Shown: positions 15,507 to 25,224 of the stretch, piece by piece
How the letters are laid out: the number at the start of each line of letters is the position of its first letter
Position numbering within the stretch: the stretch's first letter is position 1
Source: Sphaerisporangium corydalis
Lineage (GTDB): Bacteria > Actinomycetota > Actinomycetes > Streptosporangiales > Streptosporangiaceae
Assembly: GCF_025506355.1 (NCBI RefSeq)
Contig: NZ_JANZYP010000036.1
Location: 1-64,000, forward strand
Direction: 5' to 3'
Length of the DNA: 64,000 nucleotides
Notes under the pieces: model-generated
The model's input: the letters and a program-made list of their open reading frames with translations, nothing else
What the model was told of the DNA's origin: nothing
The model's database searches: none
Position numbers and translations under genes: made by a program

Positions 15507-17336
15507 GTGACAACAGCCGAATCCGAGACGACCGCGCACCCGGAGGCGGCCGGCGGCCGCTCGGCGGCCGCGCGCTACCGCCCGTTCGCCCCCGTGGCCC
15601 TGGCCGGCCGCCGGTGGCCGGACAACGCCATCACCACCGCGCCCCGCTGGCTGTCGACCGACCTGCGCGACGGCAACCAGTCCCTGGCCGAACCGATGAC
15701 CCCCGACCGCAAGATGGCGATGTTCGACCTGCTCACCGGCATGGGGTATAAGGAGATCGAGGTCGGGTTCCCGGTCGCCAGCCAGGACGACTTCACGTTC
15801 GTCAGGCGGCTCATCGAACGCGACCTCATTCCGGACGACGTGCGGATCTCGGTCCTGGTGCCGGCCCGTGACGAGCTGATCAGGCGCACGGTGGAGAGCC
15901 TCGAGGGCGCGCGGCGCGCGACCGTCCACCTGTACAACGCGACCTCGCCGCTGTTCCGGCGGGTGGTGTTCGGGATGAACCGCGACGAGTGCAAGGACCT
16001 CGCGGTCCAGGGCACCCGCCTGGTCATGAAGTACGCCGACAAGATGCTCGGCGGCTGCGACCTCGGGTTCGAGTACTCGCCCGAGCTGTTCAACGACACC
16101 GAGCTCGAGTTCTCCCTCGAGGTGTGCGAGGCCGTGATGGACGTCTGGCGGCCCGGACCCGGGCGCGAGATCGTCCTCAACTTCCCGACCACCGTCGAGC
16201 GGTCGCTGCCGAACGTGTTCGCCGACCAGATCGAGTGGCTGGACCGCAACCTGTCGCGCCGCCGGGACGTGTGCCTGTCGGTCCACCCCCACAACGACCG
16301 GGGCACGGGGGTCGCCTCCGCCGAGATGGCGCTGCTCGCGGGGGCGCAGCGCGTCGAGGGCTGCCTGTTCGGCAACGGTGAGCGCGCCGGCAACGTGTGC
16401 CTGGTCACCCTCGGGCTCAACATGCTCACCCACGGCGTGGACCCGGGCGTCGACTTCTCCGACCTGGACGGGGTCCGCCGCACGGTGGAGTACTGCAACG
16501 AGCTGGCGGTCCACCCCCGCCACCCCTACGGCGGCGACCTGGTCTACACGGCATTCTCCGGATCCCACCAGGACGCGATCAAGAAGGGCTTCGACTCCCT
16601 GGAGGAGGCCGCCGCGCGTGCGGGGGCGCCGGCCGGGGACCTGCCGTGGGAGGTGCCGTACCTGCCGCTGGACCCGCAGGACGTCGGCCGCACCTACGAG
16701 GCGGTCGTGCGGATCAACAGCCAGTCGGGCAAGGGCGGCGTGGCGTACGTCATGAGCGCCTGGCACGGCATGAACCTGCCGCGCCCGCTGCAGCTCGACT
16801 TCGTGCGCGTGGTCCAGGAGACGGCCGACGCCGAGGGCGGGGAGATCACCCCCGACCGGGTCAGGGGCCTGTTCGACCGCTGCTACCTGGAGTACCCGCT
16901 GCTGCCCATCCCGCTGGTGTTCACCGGGGAGCCGGTGACGGTCGAGCTGCACATCGACCGGGAGCGGTTCGACGTCGGCGGCGGCCGGAGCGACTGCGTC
17001 CGCGTCGTGCGGGAGGCGCTGGCGCGGTGGGGGGTGGAGGTGCGCGCCGTGCACCGCGCGGCGTCCGGATCCGCGCCGCCCCGGGAGGCCGGCGCCGTCG
17101 TCTACGCGGAGTGCCGGGTGGGGGGCAGGACCTTCTGGGGTGCCGGGGCCGACCGTGACGTGCCGGCGGCCGCGCTGTCGGCCGTGCGCGCCGGGGTCAC
17201 CCGCGCCCGCCTCGACCGCCCGGCGGCGGTGCCCGGCGCCGCGTCCGAGGCGGTCCCGCCGCAGGTGGGCGAGGGGGAGGGCGCCGGGATCCCGGCGCCG
17301 CGCGCCGCGCGCCCGAAGCTGGTGTCGCGGCGATGA
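15507..17336 (+). CDS. leuA: 2-isopropylmalate synthase
   Basis: Claisen-type condensing enzyme joining acetyl-CoA and 2-oxoisovalerate, the first step of leucine synthesis, 609 aa, the long actinobacterial LeuA form. It shows the metal/substrate motif STDLRDGNQ, YKEIEVGFP, the metal histidines in SVHPHNDRG, GNGERAGNVCLVTLGLN and HPYGGDLVYTAFSGSHQDAI. A C-terminal regulatory domain follows with TFWGAGADRDVPAAALSAV. GTG 15507 follows GAGGAGGGA. It keeps all catalytic motifs I can recognise. Being paired with the isourate-hydrolase-like gene between giant pathway regulators, it may be a second, pathway-specific copy supplying alkylmalates rather than the housekeeping enzyme; only the whole genome can show that. 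Confidence 0.9.
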   Translation: MTTAESETTAHPEAAGGRSAAARYRPFAPVALAGRRWPDNAITTAPRWLSTDLRDGNQSLAEPMTPDRKMAMFDLLTGMGYKEIEVGFPVASQDDFTFVRRLIERDLIPDDVRISVLVPARDELIRRTVESLEGARRATVHLYNATSPLFRRVVFGMNRDECKDLAVQGTRLVMKYADKMLGGCDLGFEYSPELFNDTELEFSLEVCEAVMDVWRPGPGREIVLNFPTTVERSLPNVFADQIEWLDRNLSRRRDVCLSVHPHNDRGTGVASAEMALLAGAQRVEGCLFGNGERAGNVCLVTLGLNMLTHGVDPGVDFSDLDGVRRTVEYCNELAVHPRHPYGGDLVYTAFSGSHQDAIKKGFDSLEEAAARAGAPAGDLPWEVPYLPLDPQDVGRTYEAVVRINSQSGKGGVAYVMSAWHGMNLPRPLQLDFVRVVQETADAEGGEITPDRVRGLFDRCYLEYPLLPIPLVFTGEPVTVELHIDRERFDVGGGRSDCVRVVREALARWGVEVRAVHRAASGSAPPREAGAVVYAECRVGGRTFWGAGADRDVPAAALSAVRAGVTRARLDRPAAVPGAASEAVPPQVGEGEGAGIPAPRAARPKLVSRR

Positions 17337-17569
17337 GCATGATCGATAGTCGGGTGATAAGGGCCCGAAGGCGCCGGAGCCTAGCGTGGCCATAGTCCCC
17401 AGAAACGGACAAGTGCGGACAATCGGAAGGCGTCACGATCATGTGGCGCGGTCGGGCCCGGAGAAACCGGGCGGCGGGCGGCTCAGGTGAGCCGGACCGG
17501 CCGCCCATCCGGGTCCCGCGGTTCCGACCCGCGGTTACAGGTGAATCGTCGGGAAAAGGGAGGCTCGTC

Positions 17570-20362
17570 ATGAGCCTGATCGAACGACAGGAGGCGTTGG
17601 CCTCCCTGGAGGGGCTACTCGCCAGCGCCATCATGGGAAAGGGCCGGGTCGCCCTGGTGAGCGGTACCGTCGCGACCGGCAAGAGCGAACTGCTGCACTC
17701 CTTCGCCGAGCAGGCCGCCGAGCTGGGCGCGCTGCCCATCACCGCGACCGGGTCGCTGGCCGAGCGGGACCTGCCGCTCGGCGTCATCGGCCAGCTCATC
17801 CAGGACGCGCCCCTGGTGATGGAAGAGCGCGACCGGGCCATGGCCCTGCTGCAGGAGGGCGCGCGCACCGTCCTGTCGGCCGACCCGCTCACCGAGGCCA
17901 TGAAGCAGGTGGACGCCCAGATCGTGCACGCCCTGTGCACCGTGCTGCTGGAGCTGTCCGAGCGCTACCCGCTGATGATCGTCGTGGACGACGTCCACCA
18001 CGCCGACCGGGCGTCGCTGCTGTGCCTGGCCTACCTGTCGCGGCGGGTCAGGTTCGCCTCGATCGTGGCGGTCTTCAGCCACTCCGCCCACGGCCGGTAC
18101 GCCGAGACCTCCTTCCCGACCGAACTGCTCAGGCAGCCCCACTGCCGCCGCGTCCAGATCGGCCCGCTGTCCCAGGCCGGCGTTATGAGCCTGGTCGCCG
18201 AGCACCTCGGCACCCAGGCCGCCGAGCGGTTCGCCGGCGAGTGGTACACCCTCAGCGGGGGCAACCCGCTGCTGGTCCAGGGCCTGGTGGAGGACCACCA
18301 GATGGCCACCCGCACCGCCGGGCACCCCCCGGCCGAGCTGGTCCCCGGCGACGGTTACGGGCAGGCCGTGCTGTCCTGCCTGCACCGCGCCGACCCCAAG
18401 ATGCTCCAGGTGGCCTGGGGCCTCGGCATCCTCGGCGAGCCCGGTTCGCTGCCCCAGCTCCTGGACGTCAGCCCCGAGTACGTCGCCCGCGAGATCCAGG
18501 CGCTCAGCGCCGCGGGACTGCTCAGCATGGGGCGCTTCCGGCACGAGGCGGCCCGCGCGGCCGTCCTGGCCGAGCTGGACGCCGACGAGCGGGGCGCGCT
18601 GCACCGGCGCGCCGCCGAGCTGGCCTACGACGGCGGCGGCTCCACCACGGTGATCGCCGAGCACCTGCTGCACGCCGGCCTCATCGACGAGCACTGGGCC
18701 GTCGGCGTCCTGGAGGACGCCGCCAGGCACGCGCTGCGCGAGGGCAGGGTCGAGCCCGCCGTGGAGTACCTGCGGCTGGCGTGCCGCACCTCCACCGACG
18801 AGCAGCAGCGGGTGAGGATCACCACCGCGCTCATGCGGGCCGAGTGGCGGATCAACCCGAGCACCCCGACCGGGCACTTCTCCGAGCTGACCGACGCGAT
18901 GCACAAGGGCAACCTGCGCGGCAGCGACGCCGTCGTGCTGGCCAAGGCCCTGCTGTGGCACGGCCGCTTCGACGACGCCCAGGACGTGCTGAAGCGGCTC
19001 AGCGACTCGGGCGAGAAGCTGGACGCCGACACGGTGACCGAGCTGGTGGTCACCCGGCCGTGGCTGCGCTGCTCGCACACCCCGTTCCTGTCGCACCTGC
19101 CGCAGGTGACCGGCGAGCAGTCGCGCGCCGCCATCCTGTCGGTGTCGGCCTACCGCCGCCTGGAGTCGGCGATCACGCTCGCCGCCGTCCTCACCCGGGG
19201 CCCGCGCGAGGAGATCGTGGCCGTGGTCGAGCGGATCCTGCGCAGCTCCCGCCTCGACGAGATGTCCATGGACACCGTCGAGAGCGCCCTGCTCGCGCTC
19301 ACCTACGGCGGGCGGCCCGACAAGGCGGCGCCGTGGTGCGACCTGTTCATCGACGAGGCCTCCTCACGGCACGCCCCGAGCCGGCAGGCCCGGCTGTCGG
19401 CCATCCGCGCCGAGATCGCGCTCCGCCAGGGCGACATGCTCGGCGCCGAGTTCCACGGCCGCCTGGCGCTGGACACCATCCCGATGAGCAGCTGGGGCGT
19501 CGCCGTCGGCGGGCCGCTGTCCAGCCTGGTCATCGCCTCCACCGCCATGGGCAACCACGACGCCGTCAACGAGCTGCTCGACCAGCCCGTGCCGGACGCC
19601 ATGTTCCAGACCCGCTGGGGCCTGCACTACCTGCACGCCAGGGGCCGGTACAGCATGGCGACCGACCACGCCCAGCTCGCGCTGCGGGACTTCCAGCGGT
19701 GCGGCGAGCTGATGGGCCGCTGGGACCTGGACGTGCCGTGGCTGGTGCCGTGGCGCGCCGAGGCGGCCGAGGCGTGCCTGCGGCTCGGCCGGCCCGACCA
19801 GGCCAGGCGCCTGGTGGAGGAGCAGATCAGGCGGTGCGGCACCGGCGCCCCCCGGGTGCACGGCATCGCGATGCGCCTGCTCGCCGCCACCAGCGAGCCC
19901 CGCCACCGCCCCATGCTGCTGCGCCAGGCCGGCGACCTGCTGCAGAACGGCGGGGACCGGTACGAACTGGCGCGCGTGCTGGTGGACCTGACCGAGGCCT
20001 TCCACGCGCTCGGCGAGTACCGCAGGGCCGGGATGATCGGCGGGCGGGCCCGCGCGGTCGCGCAGGAGTGCCACGCCGAGCCGCTGAGCAGGTCGCTCAG
20101 CCGCGACGGCGACGGGAGTGCCGTCGCGGTGTCGGGGTCGGCCGCCGAGGCCGCCGACGTGACGGCCATCCTGAGCGACGCCGAACGGCGGGTCGCGGTC
20201 CTGGCCGCCGCCGGCTACACCAACCGCGAGATCGCCGACAAGCTGTACGTCACGGTCAGCACCGTCGAGCAGCACCTGACCAGGACCTACCGCAAGCTCG
20301 ACATCACCAGCCGCGCCGAGCTGCCCTCCACGCTCGAACTCGGCACATCCCTGCCCGCCTGA
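17570..20362 (+). CDS. LAL-type LuxR-family regulator (large ATP-binding)
   Basis: Large ATP-binding LuxR regulator, 930 aa. The P-loop GTVATGKS is at residues 32-39 and the Walker B-like MIVVDDVHHAD at about 140. A long helical/TPR middle follows, then a C-terminal LuxR helix-turn-helix at about 865-920 (LSDAERRVAVLAAAGYTN, REIADKLYVTVSTVEQHL). I chose ATG 17570 because GGGAGG lies 6 nt upstream; the frame extends to 17441 without a comparable site. Relatives activate sugar or antibiotic clusters. It is downstream of and co-directional with the isopropylmalate synthase (233-nt gap) and convergent with the BTAD regulator; the isourate/isopropylmalate pair is the nearest possible target. Confidence 0.88.
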   Translation: MSLIERQEALASLEGLLASAIMGKGRVALVSGTVATGKSELLHSFAEQAAELGALPITATGSLAERDLPLGVIGQLIQDAPLVMEERDRAMALLQEGARTVLSADPLTEAMKQVDAQIVHALCTVLLELSERYPLMIVVDDVHHADRASLLCLAYLSRRVRFASIVAVFSHSAHGRYAETSFPTELLRQPHCRRVQIGPLSQAGVMSLVAEHLGTQAAERFAGEWYTLSGGNPLLVQGLVEDHQMATRTAGHPPAELVPGDGYGQAVLSCLHRADPKMLQVAWGLGILGEPGSLPQLLDVSPEYVAREIQALSAAGLLSMGRFRHEAARAAVLAELDADERGALHRRAAELAYDGGGSTTVIAEHLLHAGLIDEHWAVGVLEDAARHALREGRVEPAVEYLRLACRTSTDEQQRVRITTALMRAEWRINPSTPTGHFSELTDAMHKGNLRGSDAVVLAKALLWHGRFDDAQDVLKRLSDSGEKLDADTVTELVVTRPWLRCSHTPFLSHLPQVTGEQSRAAILSVSAYRRLESAITLAAVLTRGPREEIVAVVERILRSSRLDEMSMDTVESALLALTYGGRPDKAAPWCDLFIDEASSRHAPSRQARLSAIRAEIALRQGDMLGAEFHGRLALDTIPMSSWGVAVGGPLSSLVIASTAMGNHDAVNELLDQPVPDAMFQTRWGLHYLHARGRYSMATDHAQLALRDFQRCGELMGRWDLDVPWLVPWRAEAAEACLRLGRPDQARRLVEEQIRRCGTGAPRVHGIAMRLLAATSEPRHRPMLLRQAGDLLQNGGDRYELARVLVDLTEAFHALGEYRRAGMIGGRARAVAQECHAEPLSRSLSRDGDGSAVAVSGSAAEAADVTAILSDAERRVAVLAAAGYTNREIADKLYVTVSTVEQHLTRTYRKLDITSRAELPSTLELGTSLPA

Positions 20363-20372
20363 CCCCCTCCAA

Positions 20373-20447
20373 GGCCCGGCCAGGAGCGCTCCCCGCCCGC
20401 ACGCCCGCACCACGGCGGCGGAACGGGGCCTCGCTCCCGGCCGGGCC
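20373..20447. terminator. Long inverted repeat between convergent regulators
   Basis: Arms 20373-20387 and 20433-20447 are complementary at 14 of 15 positions (GGCCCGGCCAGGAGC against GCTCCCGGCCGGGCC), separated by 45 nt. It lies just after the LAL-type gene stop and before the convergent BTAD-type gene stop, suiting a bidirectional terminator. No T-run follows. Confidence 0.4.
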
Positions 20448-20543
20448 GTCCGTCGTCCAGGCGACAGGCGGCGGGGTCGTCCCGCGAGGCCGGGCGCGTG
20501 GTCCCGCCGGGCGGGTCAGGCGCGGCGTCCCGCCGGGCGGTGG

Positions 20544-23500
20544 TCAGGTGGTGAGCAGGGAACGGGCCTCGGCGGCGACGCGGGGCATGCCCAGGCGCTC
20601 GGCCAGGCGCAGCGAGCGGTGCAGCAGCCGGGTCGCCTCGCCCGTCGCGTCGGAGGGGTCGCGCAGCCGCAGGGCCTTGGCGCGGTCGAGCTGGATCCTC
20701 GCCATGTGCGGGGGCGCGGCCGACACCATGCGCGTCGCCTCGTCGAAGCAGCGCAGCGCCTCCTCCACGTCACCCGCGATCATGGCGAGCAGCCCGCGGA
20801 ACCGGGCCGTCGGCCCGAGCAGTGTGGTCGGCCACCCGGCGAGCACGAGCTCCTCGGGGTAGGCGGCCAGCCGCTCGCGCAGCACCGGCACGTGGACCTC
20901 CAGCTCGGCGCCCTCGACCCCCGCCTCGGCGATCATGGCGCACGACTCGGCCAGGATCGCCAGCGTCGGCACCGTCCAGCCGTGCGGCGGCAGCGCGGCG
21001 AGCCCCGAGGTCTCGCGCATGATGGCCGCGAGCCGGTCGGCGGCCTCGTCGTGCTGGTCGGTCTCGCACAGCGCGAGCACGTGCGCCGCCCGCCAGATCG
21101 GGAAGTACCCGTGCTGCTCGATCTGCCGGGCCAGCCCGGAGCCGAACAGCACGGCCATCTCCCCGCGTTCGTGCAGCAACCAGAAGTACTGCCCCATCCA
21201 GGTCTGCTGGAGGGTCTCGGCGGGGACCGACCCGCCGGCCGCCAGCTCCTCGACCATGGTGCGTGACTCGCCCATGAGGCGCTCGCCGGCCCGCTGGAAG
21301 TCGCCGTTCCACAGGTCCATCACTGTGTCCAGGGTGTTCTGCAGCCAGGGGCCGAGCGCGCGGGGGCTGCGGGTGACGTGCCTGCGGTGGTTGTCGATGG
21401 TGGCGAGCGCGTCGCTGAGCAGGCCGAGCCTGAGCTGGTCGACCGCCAGCGCGACCATGCCCTCGCTCTGGAAGTACGCCGACCCTCCCTGGATGCCCGC
21501 CTCGTGGAGCTGGGCGGCGATGTCGACCAGCTCGCCCGGGTGGGCGTGGTCGAACAGCGCCCACCGGCACTCGTTGAGCACCTCGCAGCGGAACAGGGGG
21601 TTGCCCTCGGCGGGGAGCTCCCGCAGCGTGGCGCGGGCGAGCGCGACGCCCGCGGGCGGCCCGTCAAGGAGCGGGCCGGCGCTGACCGACATCGTCTCCT
21701 TCTTGGCGAGGTGGGCCTGGAGCTGCAGGCGCAGCACCACGGCCTCCTGGTCGCCGTCGCCCGCGACCCCGGTCAGGGAGGCCCGCAGCAGACCGATGAG
21801 CTGCCGGTCGATCTGGCCGGGGTTGGACCACCGGCGGGCCAGCCGGATCGCCGCCGCCGCGGCCAGGCGGGGCAGCCCCTCGGCGGTCTGGTAGGCGGAC
21901 AGGTAGCGCCGCCCGGCCTCGTCCATGTCGCCGCCGTCGCTGAGCGCGTCGCCGAGCGTGATCAGCAGGCCGACGCGGGTGGCGGTGCCGCACCGCAGCG
22001 CCAGGCCGGCGCCGGCCCATTTCATCGCGCTCTCGACGCCGAACCCGCGCTGCTCGGCGCGCGCCGCGTCAAGGCACGCGGCGGCGGCGTCCTCCTGCGG
22101 GATGCCGGCCCCGGCGGCCAGGGCGTGCCGCGCGACGCGCACCGGAAGCGCGGGGTCGGCCCAGCCGGTGGCGGTCATGCGCTCGGCCAGCGCCTCGAAG
22201 GCCCGGCGGTGCAGGTCCCTGACCAGCGCCGGGTCCTGGTTGAGGTCGGCCAGCACGTCCTCGCGGGCGCGGTCGTGCGGGAACTGGACGCGGTCGTGGC
22301 CGGAGATGGCGTCGCTCGCGGCGGCCTGGGCCTGGTGGCGGTCGGCCTCCTCGGGCGGCAGGTCCAGCATCCGGGCCACCAGGGCGGTGTCGACGTCCAG
22401 GGCCAGGGCGGTGATCGCGGCGGCGGCCAGCCACCGGAACGCGGAGCCGCCCTTGTCGCCGGGCCGCGCGGCGGCCGGGCGCGGCCCGCCGTCCACGGCC
22501 AGGTCGCACAGCTCCAGCGGCACGCCGTCGGTGGCGAGCGCGGCCTCCTTGGCCTCGTCGGAGGTCGGCTCGCGCCCCCAGGTGCGGCCGAGCCACTCGC
22601 CCACCTCGTCGACGGTCAGCGGCGACACCGTGAGGGCGTCCATGGCCTTCTCCCAGCCGGAGGCGGCGTCCCGGGTGGCGAGCAGGAAACCCACAGGGAC
22701 CGGGCCGAGGCCCCTGCGCACGTGCTTGAGCAGCTCCTTGGCGTAGTCGCTGAGCAGGTGGGCGTTGTCGAAGGCCACCAGCAGCCCGTTCCCGGCGGCG
22801 CGGCGGAGCAGGCTCGTCAGCAGGAAGGTCAGCTCGCGCGGGTCGCGCTCGTGGCCCGGGCCCGAGGGGGAGTCCAGCGCGCCGGCCGACATCAGCTTGC
22901 CGAGCGTGTCGCGCTCCTGGGCGCTGATCGGGTCGGGCGGGCCGGACAGGTCGCGCCGGAGGTGGCCCCACACCGCTCCGGCCAGCTCGTGCCACGGCTG
23001 CAGGCCGTCCAGGTCCTGGCACATCACGCTCACCACGCGCACCCGCGCGGCGGCGGCCATGTGGGCGGCCTCGCGCAGCAGCCGGGTCTTGCCGATGCCG
23101 CCGGGACCGCACAGGGCCAGGGCGGCGGCGTCACCGTCCCTGAGCCGCTCGACCACGCGGCCGAGCCGCACGACCTCCTGGCGGCGGCCCACCAGGACCG
23201 GCGGTCCGCCGTGCCCGCCCGGGTCCGCGCCGAGCGGGGCCCGGACGTCGAAGCCGTGGTCGTGCAGGTCCAGCAGGTCCTCGGCGCGGCGCACCGCCTC
23301 GTCGTTCGGGGCCAGCGGCCGGCGCCGGTCGACGAGCCGCCGCGCGGCGGCCGGGCCGTCCTCGCGCAGGGTGGTGAGCAGGCGGAGCAGCCAGACGGCG
23401 GTGGTGTCCTCCTGGCCCTCGCCCACGACGCCCTCCGACAGGAAGGCCGCGTCCTCGTACCTGCCCTGCAGGGCGATCCTGGCGGCGAGGCGCACCAGGT

Positions 23501-24035
23501 CCTTGCGCTGCTCCTCCAGCTTGGCGCGATAGGTCTCGCAGACCCACGGCAGGCTCCAGCCGGCCGCCAGGGAGGCGAAGGGCGCGCCGCGCCACTCGGC
23601 CGCCGCCGACCGCAGCCGGGCCAGGGCGCCGGCGGGGTCGCCGCCGTCGTACAGCTCCCTGCCCTCGCGCAGCAGGGTCTCGAAGCGGGCCGCGTCCAGC
23701 GTCACCGCCAGGTAGCCCTCCTGCCGCTCCACCAGCTCGTAGGCGTGGGACCACTTGGCGGGCGGGATGTCCAGGGCGCTGCCGGAAAGGGCCTGCCGCA
23801 GCCGTGAGAGCGGGGGGGCCACGTCGGGCACCGGCCAGTCGGGGTTCTGCGCGAGCGCCGCCGCCAGGCTGTTCTGCGGGATCGGGTTCCTGGCCGAGAC
23901 GAGCATGGCCAGGGCCTTGGCCGTCTGGGGGAGGAGCTTCCTCGGCGCCCCGTCCACCAGGATCGAGACGTCGCCGAGCAGTCTGACATCGAATCTCGCC
24001 ACGTTCACCGCCGGGATCGGTTTGCGATTCTCCAT
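20544..24035 (-). CDS. BTAD-domain / AAA ATPase transcriptional regulator
   Basis: Second SARP-like giant, 1163 aa. An N-terminal winged-helix-like domain (FDVRLLGDVSILVDGAPRKL) leads into a BTAD domain with DAARFETLLREGRELY. An AAA-type ATPase follows with P-loop GPGGIGKT near residues 304-312, then a long helical-repeat C-terminus. ATG 24035 has GGGGAAGG 6 nt upstream; the ATG at 24095 does not. It differs from the AfsR-type protein at 10937 in ATPase type and spacing, so the two are not simple duplicates. It is divergent from the GTPase gene across a 105-bp gap and may regulate it. DNA-binding function is inferred from domain order. Confidence 0.82.
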   Translation of the reverse strand: MENRKPIPAVNVARFDVRLLGDVSILVDGAPRKLLPQTAKALAMLVSARNPIPQNSLAAALAQNPDWPVPDVAPPLSRLRQALSGSALDIPPAKWSHAYELVERQEGYLAVTLDAARFETLLREGRELYDGGDPAGALARLRSAAAEWRGAPFASLAAGWSLPWVCETYRAKLEEQRKDLVRLAARIALQGRYEDAAFLSEGVVGEGQEDTTAVWLLRLLTTLREDGPAAARRLVDRRRPLAPNDEAVRRAEDLLDLHDHGFDVRAPLGADPGGHGGPPVLVGRRQEVVRLGRVVERLRDGDAAALALCGPGGIGKTRLLREAAHMAAAARVRVVSVMCQDLDGLQPWHELAGAVWGHLRRDLSGPPDPISAQERDTLGKLMSAGALDSPSGPGHERDPRELTFLLTSLLRRAAGNGLLVAFDNAHLLSDYAKELLKHVRRGLGPVPVGFLLATRDAASGWEKAMDALTVSPLTVDEVGEWLGRTWGREPTSDEAKEAALATDGVPLELCDLAVDGGPRPAAARPGDKGGSAFRWLAAAAITALALDVDTALVARMLDLPPEEADRHQAQAAASDAISGHDRVQFPHDRAREDVLADLNQDPALVRDLHRRAFEALAERMTATGWADPALPVRVARHALAAGAGIPQEDAAAACLDAARAEQRGFGVESAMKWAGAGLALRCGTATRVGLLITLGDALSDGGDMDEAGRRYLSAYQTAEGLPRLAAAAAIRLARRWSNPGQIDRQLIGLLRASLTGVAGDGDQEAVVLRLQLQAHLAKKETMSVSAGPLLDGPPAGVALARATLRELPAEGNPLFRCEVLNECRWALFDHAHPGELVDIAAQLHEAGIQGGSAYFQSEGMVALAVDQLRLGLLSDALATIDNHRRHVTRSPRALGPWLQNTLDTVMDLWNGDFQRAGERLMGESRTMVEELAAGGSVPAETLQQTWMGQYFWLLHERGEMAVLFGSGLARQIEQHGYFPIWRAAHVLALCETDQHDEAADRLAAIMRETSGLAALPPHGWTVPTLAILAESCAMIAEAGVEGAELEVHVPVLRERLAAYPEELVLAGWPTTLLGPTARFRGLLAMIAGDVEEALRCFDEATRMVSAAPPHMARIQLDRAKALRLRDPSDATGEATRLLHRSLRLAERLGMPRVAAEARSLLTT

Positions 24036-24140
24036 CGACGGCCTTCCCCGCAAGGTCATCGCAAGGATCAGTGGCCACGATGGGGCCGGTGGCAAAAACT
24101 AGCCGTAAACATTGTTAACGCTATGACGTGAGGTGAGCCC

Positions 24141-25163
24141 GTGGCAAGGATCGGCCGAATTTCGGTTGACGCGCTTGACGAGCGTCAGCTTGATGAGGTC
24201 AGGCACAGCGTGCGCCAGGAACGTGACGCAGAGGCTAATAAGCCGTTAAGCGTAGCGATAATGGGTCAAACGGGTGTCGGAAAGTCATCCTTGCTCAATG
24301 TTCTGTTCGGTACGGAGCTTCCGGTGGGGGACGCGCGGCAGGTCACCGGCAAACCGCACGCCATCACCGTGCCCGGAAATTCAGGTCACAAGTTGACATT
24401 CTGGGATATGCCTGGAATGGGGGAGCCGTCCGGTGCGGACGTCGACTCCATGGCGATGTACCTGGAGCGCATCTCCGAATCCGACGTCGTCATCTGGGCC
24501 ATCCACGCCGACAGCTGGTCGGGCGCCGCCGAGACCCGCTGCCTGGACGCCCTGCTCGCCCGCGTCGACCTCGACCTGCGCCGGCAGGTCGCCAGCAAGC
24601 TCACCTTCGTGCTCACCAAGGCCGACACGCTGACCCCGCCGCCGTGGATCTTCGACATGCGCGGGACGCGCGGCTCGTTCATCCCGAGCCCCCCGCTCGC
24701 CGCCCGGCTGGAGCGCAAGGCCGCCCACTTCGAGAAGGCCGTCGTCGAACCGTGGGCCGAGCTGCTCCGCGCGAGCACGTACAACACCGGGGAGTTCGCG
24801 GTGTCGGACGATCGGCTGAGCTACGACAAGAACGCCGTCCACTACCGGGGGCACTTCTCCGAGGCGGTCCGCGAGGCCTACGCCGCCGCCCATCCCCGGC
24901 ACGCCCCGGTGTTCGCCCGCCTGCGCGACAACCACCGCGTCCTGCCGTGCTCGGCGCTGTTCCGCTTCAACCTCGTGCAGCTCATGGTGAGCGTGGTGAA
25001 CAAACTGGGGCCGACCGCCATCTTCCGATTCCAGCGGCTGCTGGACGACGCCGCCGGCCTCGCGGGCGTGCCGGTCGCGTCGATGCGCGAGTACGGCAAC
25101 TTCCTGGTCTGGGACGGCGTGCGCGGCGTCAAGGCCTTCGACCTCGAACGGTTCCCGCTGTGA
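24141..25163 (+). CDS. Era/dynamin-like P-loop GTPase
   Basis: TRAFAC-class GTPase, 340 aa. G1 is GQTGVGKS (residues 42-49), G3 DMPG (89-92), G4 TKAD (159-162). The C-terminal half (SALFRFNLVQLMVSVVNKLG, then helical) matches no effector domain I know. GTG 24141 follows GAGGTGAG. The first 290 bp or so have markedly lower third-position GC than the rest and include a TTA leucine codon (codon 36, 24246-24248), rare in such genomes and often dependent on the bldA tRNA. It is paired with a 70-residue protein and closed by a hairpin. Similar GTPases act at ribosomes, membranes or in stress responses; no specific role can be given. Confidence 0.8.
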   Translation: MARIGRISVDALDERQLDEVRHSVRQERDAEANKPLSVAIMGQTGVGKSSLLNVLFGTELPVGDARQVTGKPHAITVPGNSGHKLTFWDMPGMGEPSGADVDSMAMYLERISESDVVIWAIHADSWSGAAETRCLDALLARVDLDLRRQVASKLTFVLTKADTLTPPPWIFDMRGTRGSFIPSPPLAARLERKAAHFEKAVVEPWAELLRASTYNTGEFAVSDDRLSYDKNAVHYRGHFSEAVREAYAAAHPRHAPVFARLRDNHRVLPCSALFRFNLVQLMVSVVNKLGPTAIFRFQRLLDDAAGLAGVPVASMREYGNFLVWDGVRGVKAFDLERFPL

Positions 25164-25224
25164 ACCGCCCCGCGCCCCGGCCGGGCGGCGGAGCGCCGTG
25201 CGCGCCCGCCACGGGGAGCCGGCC

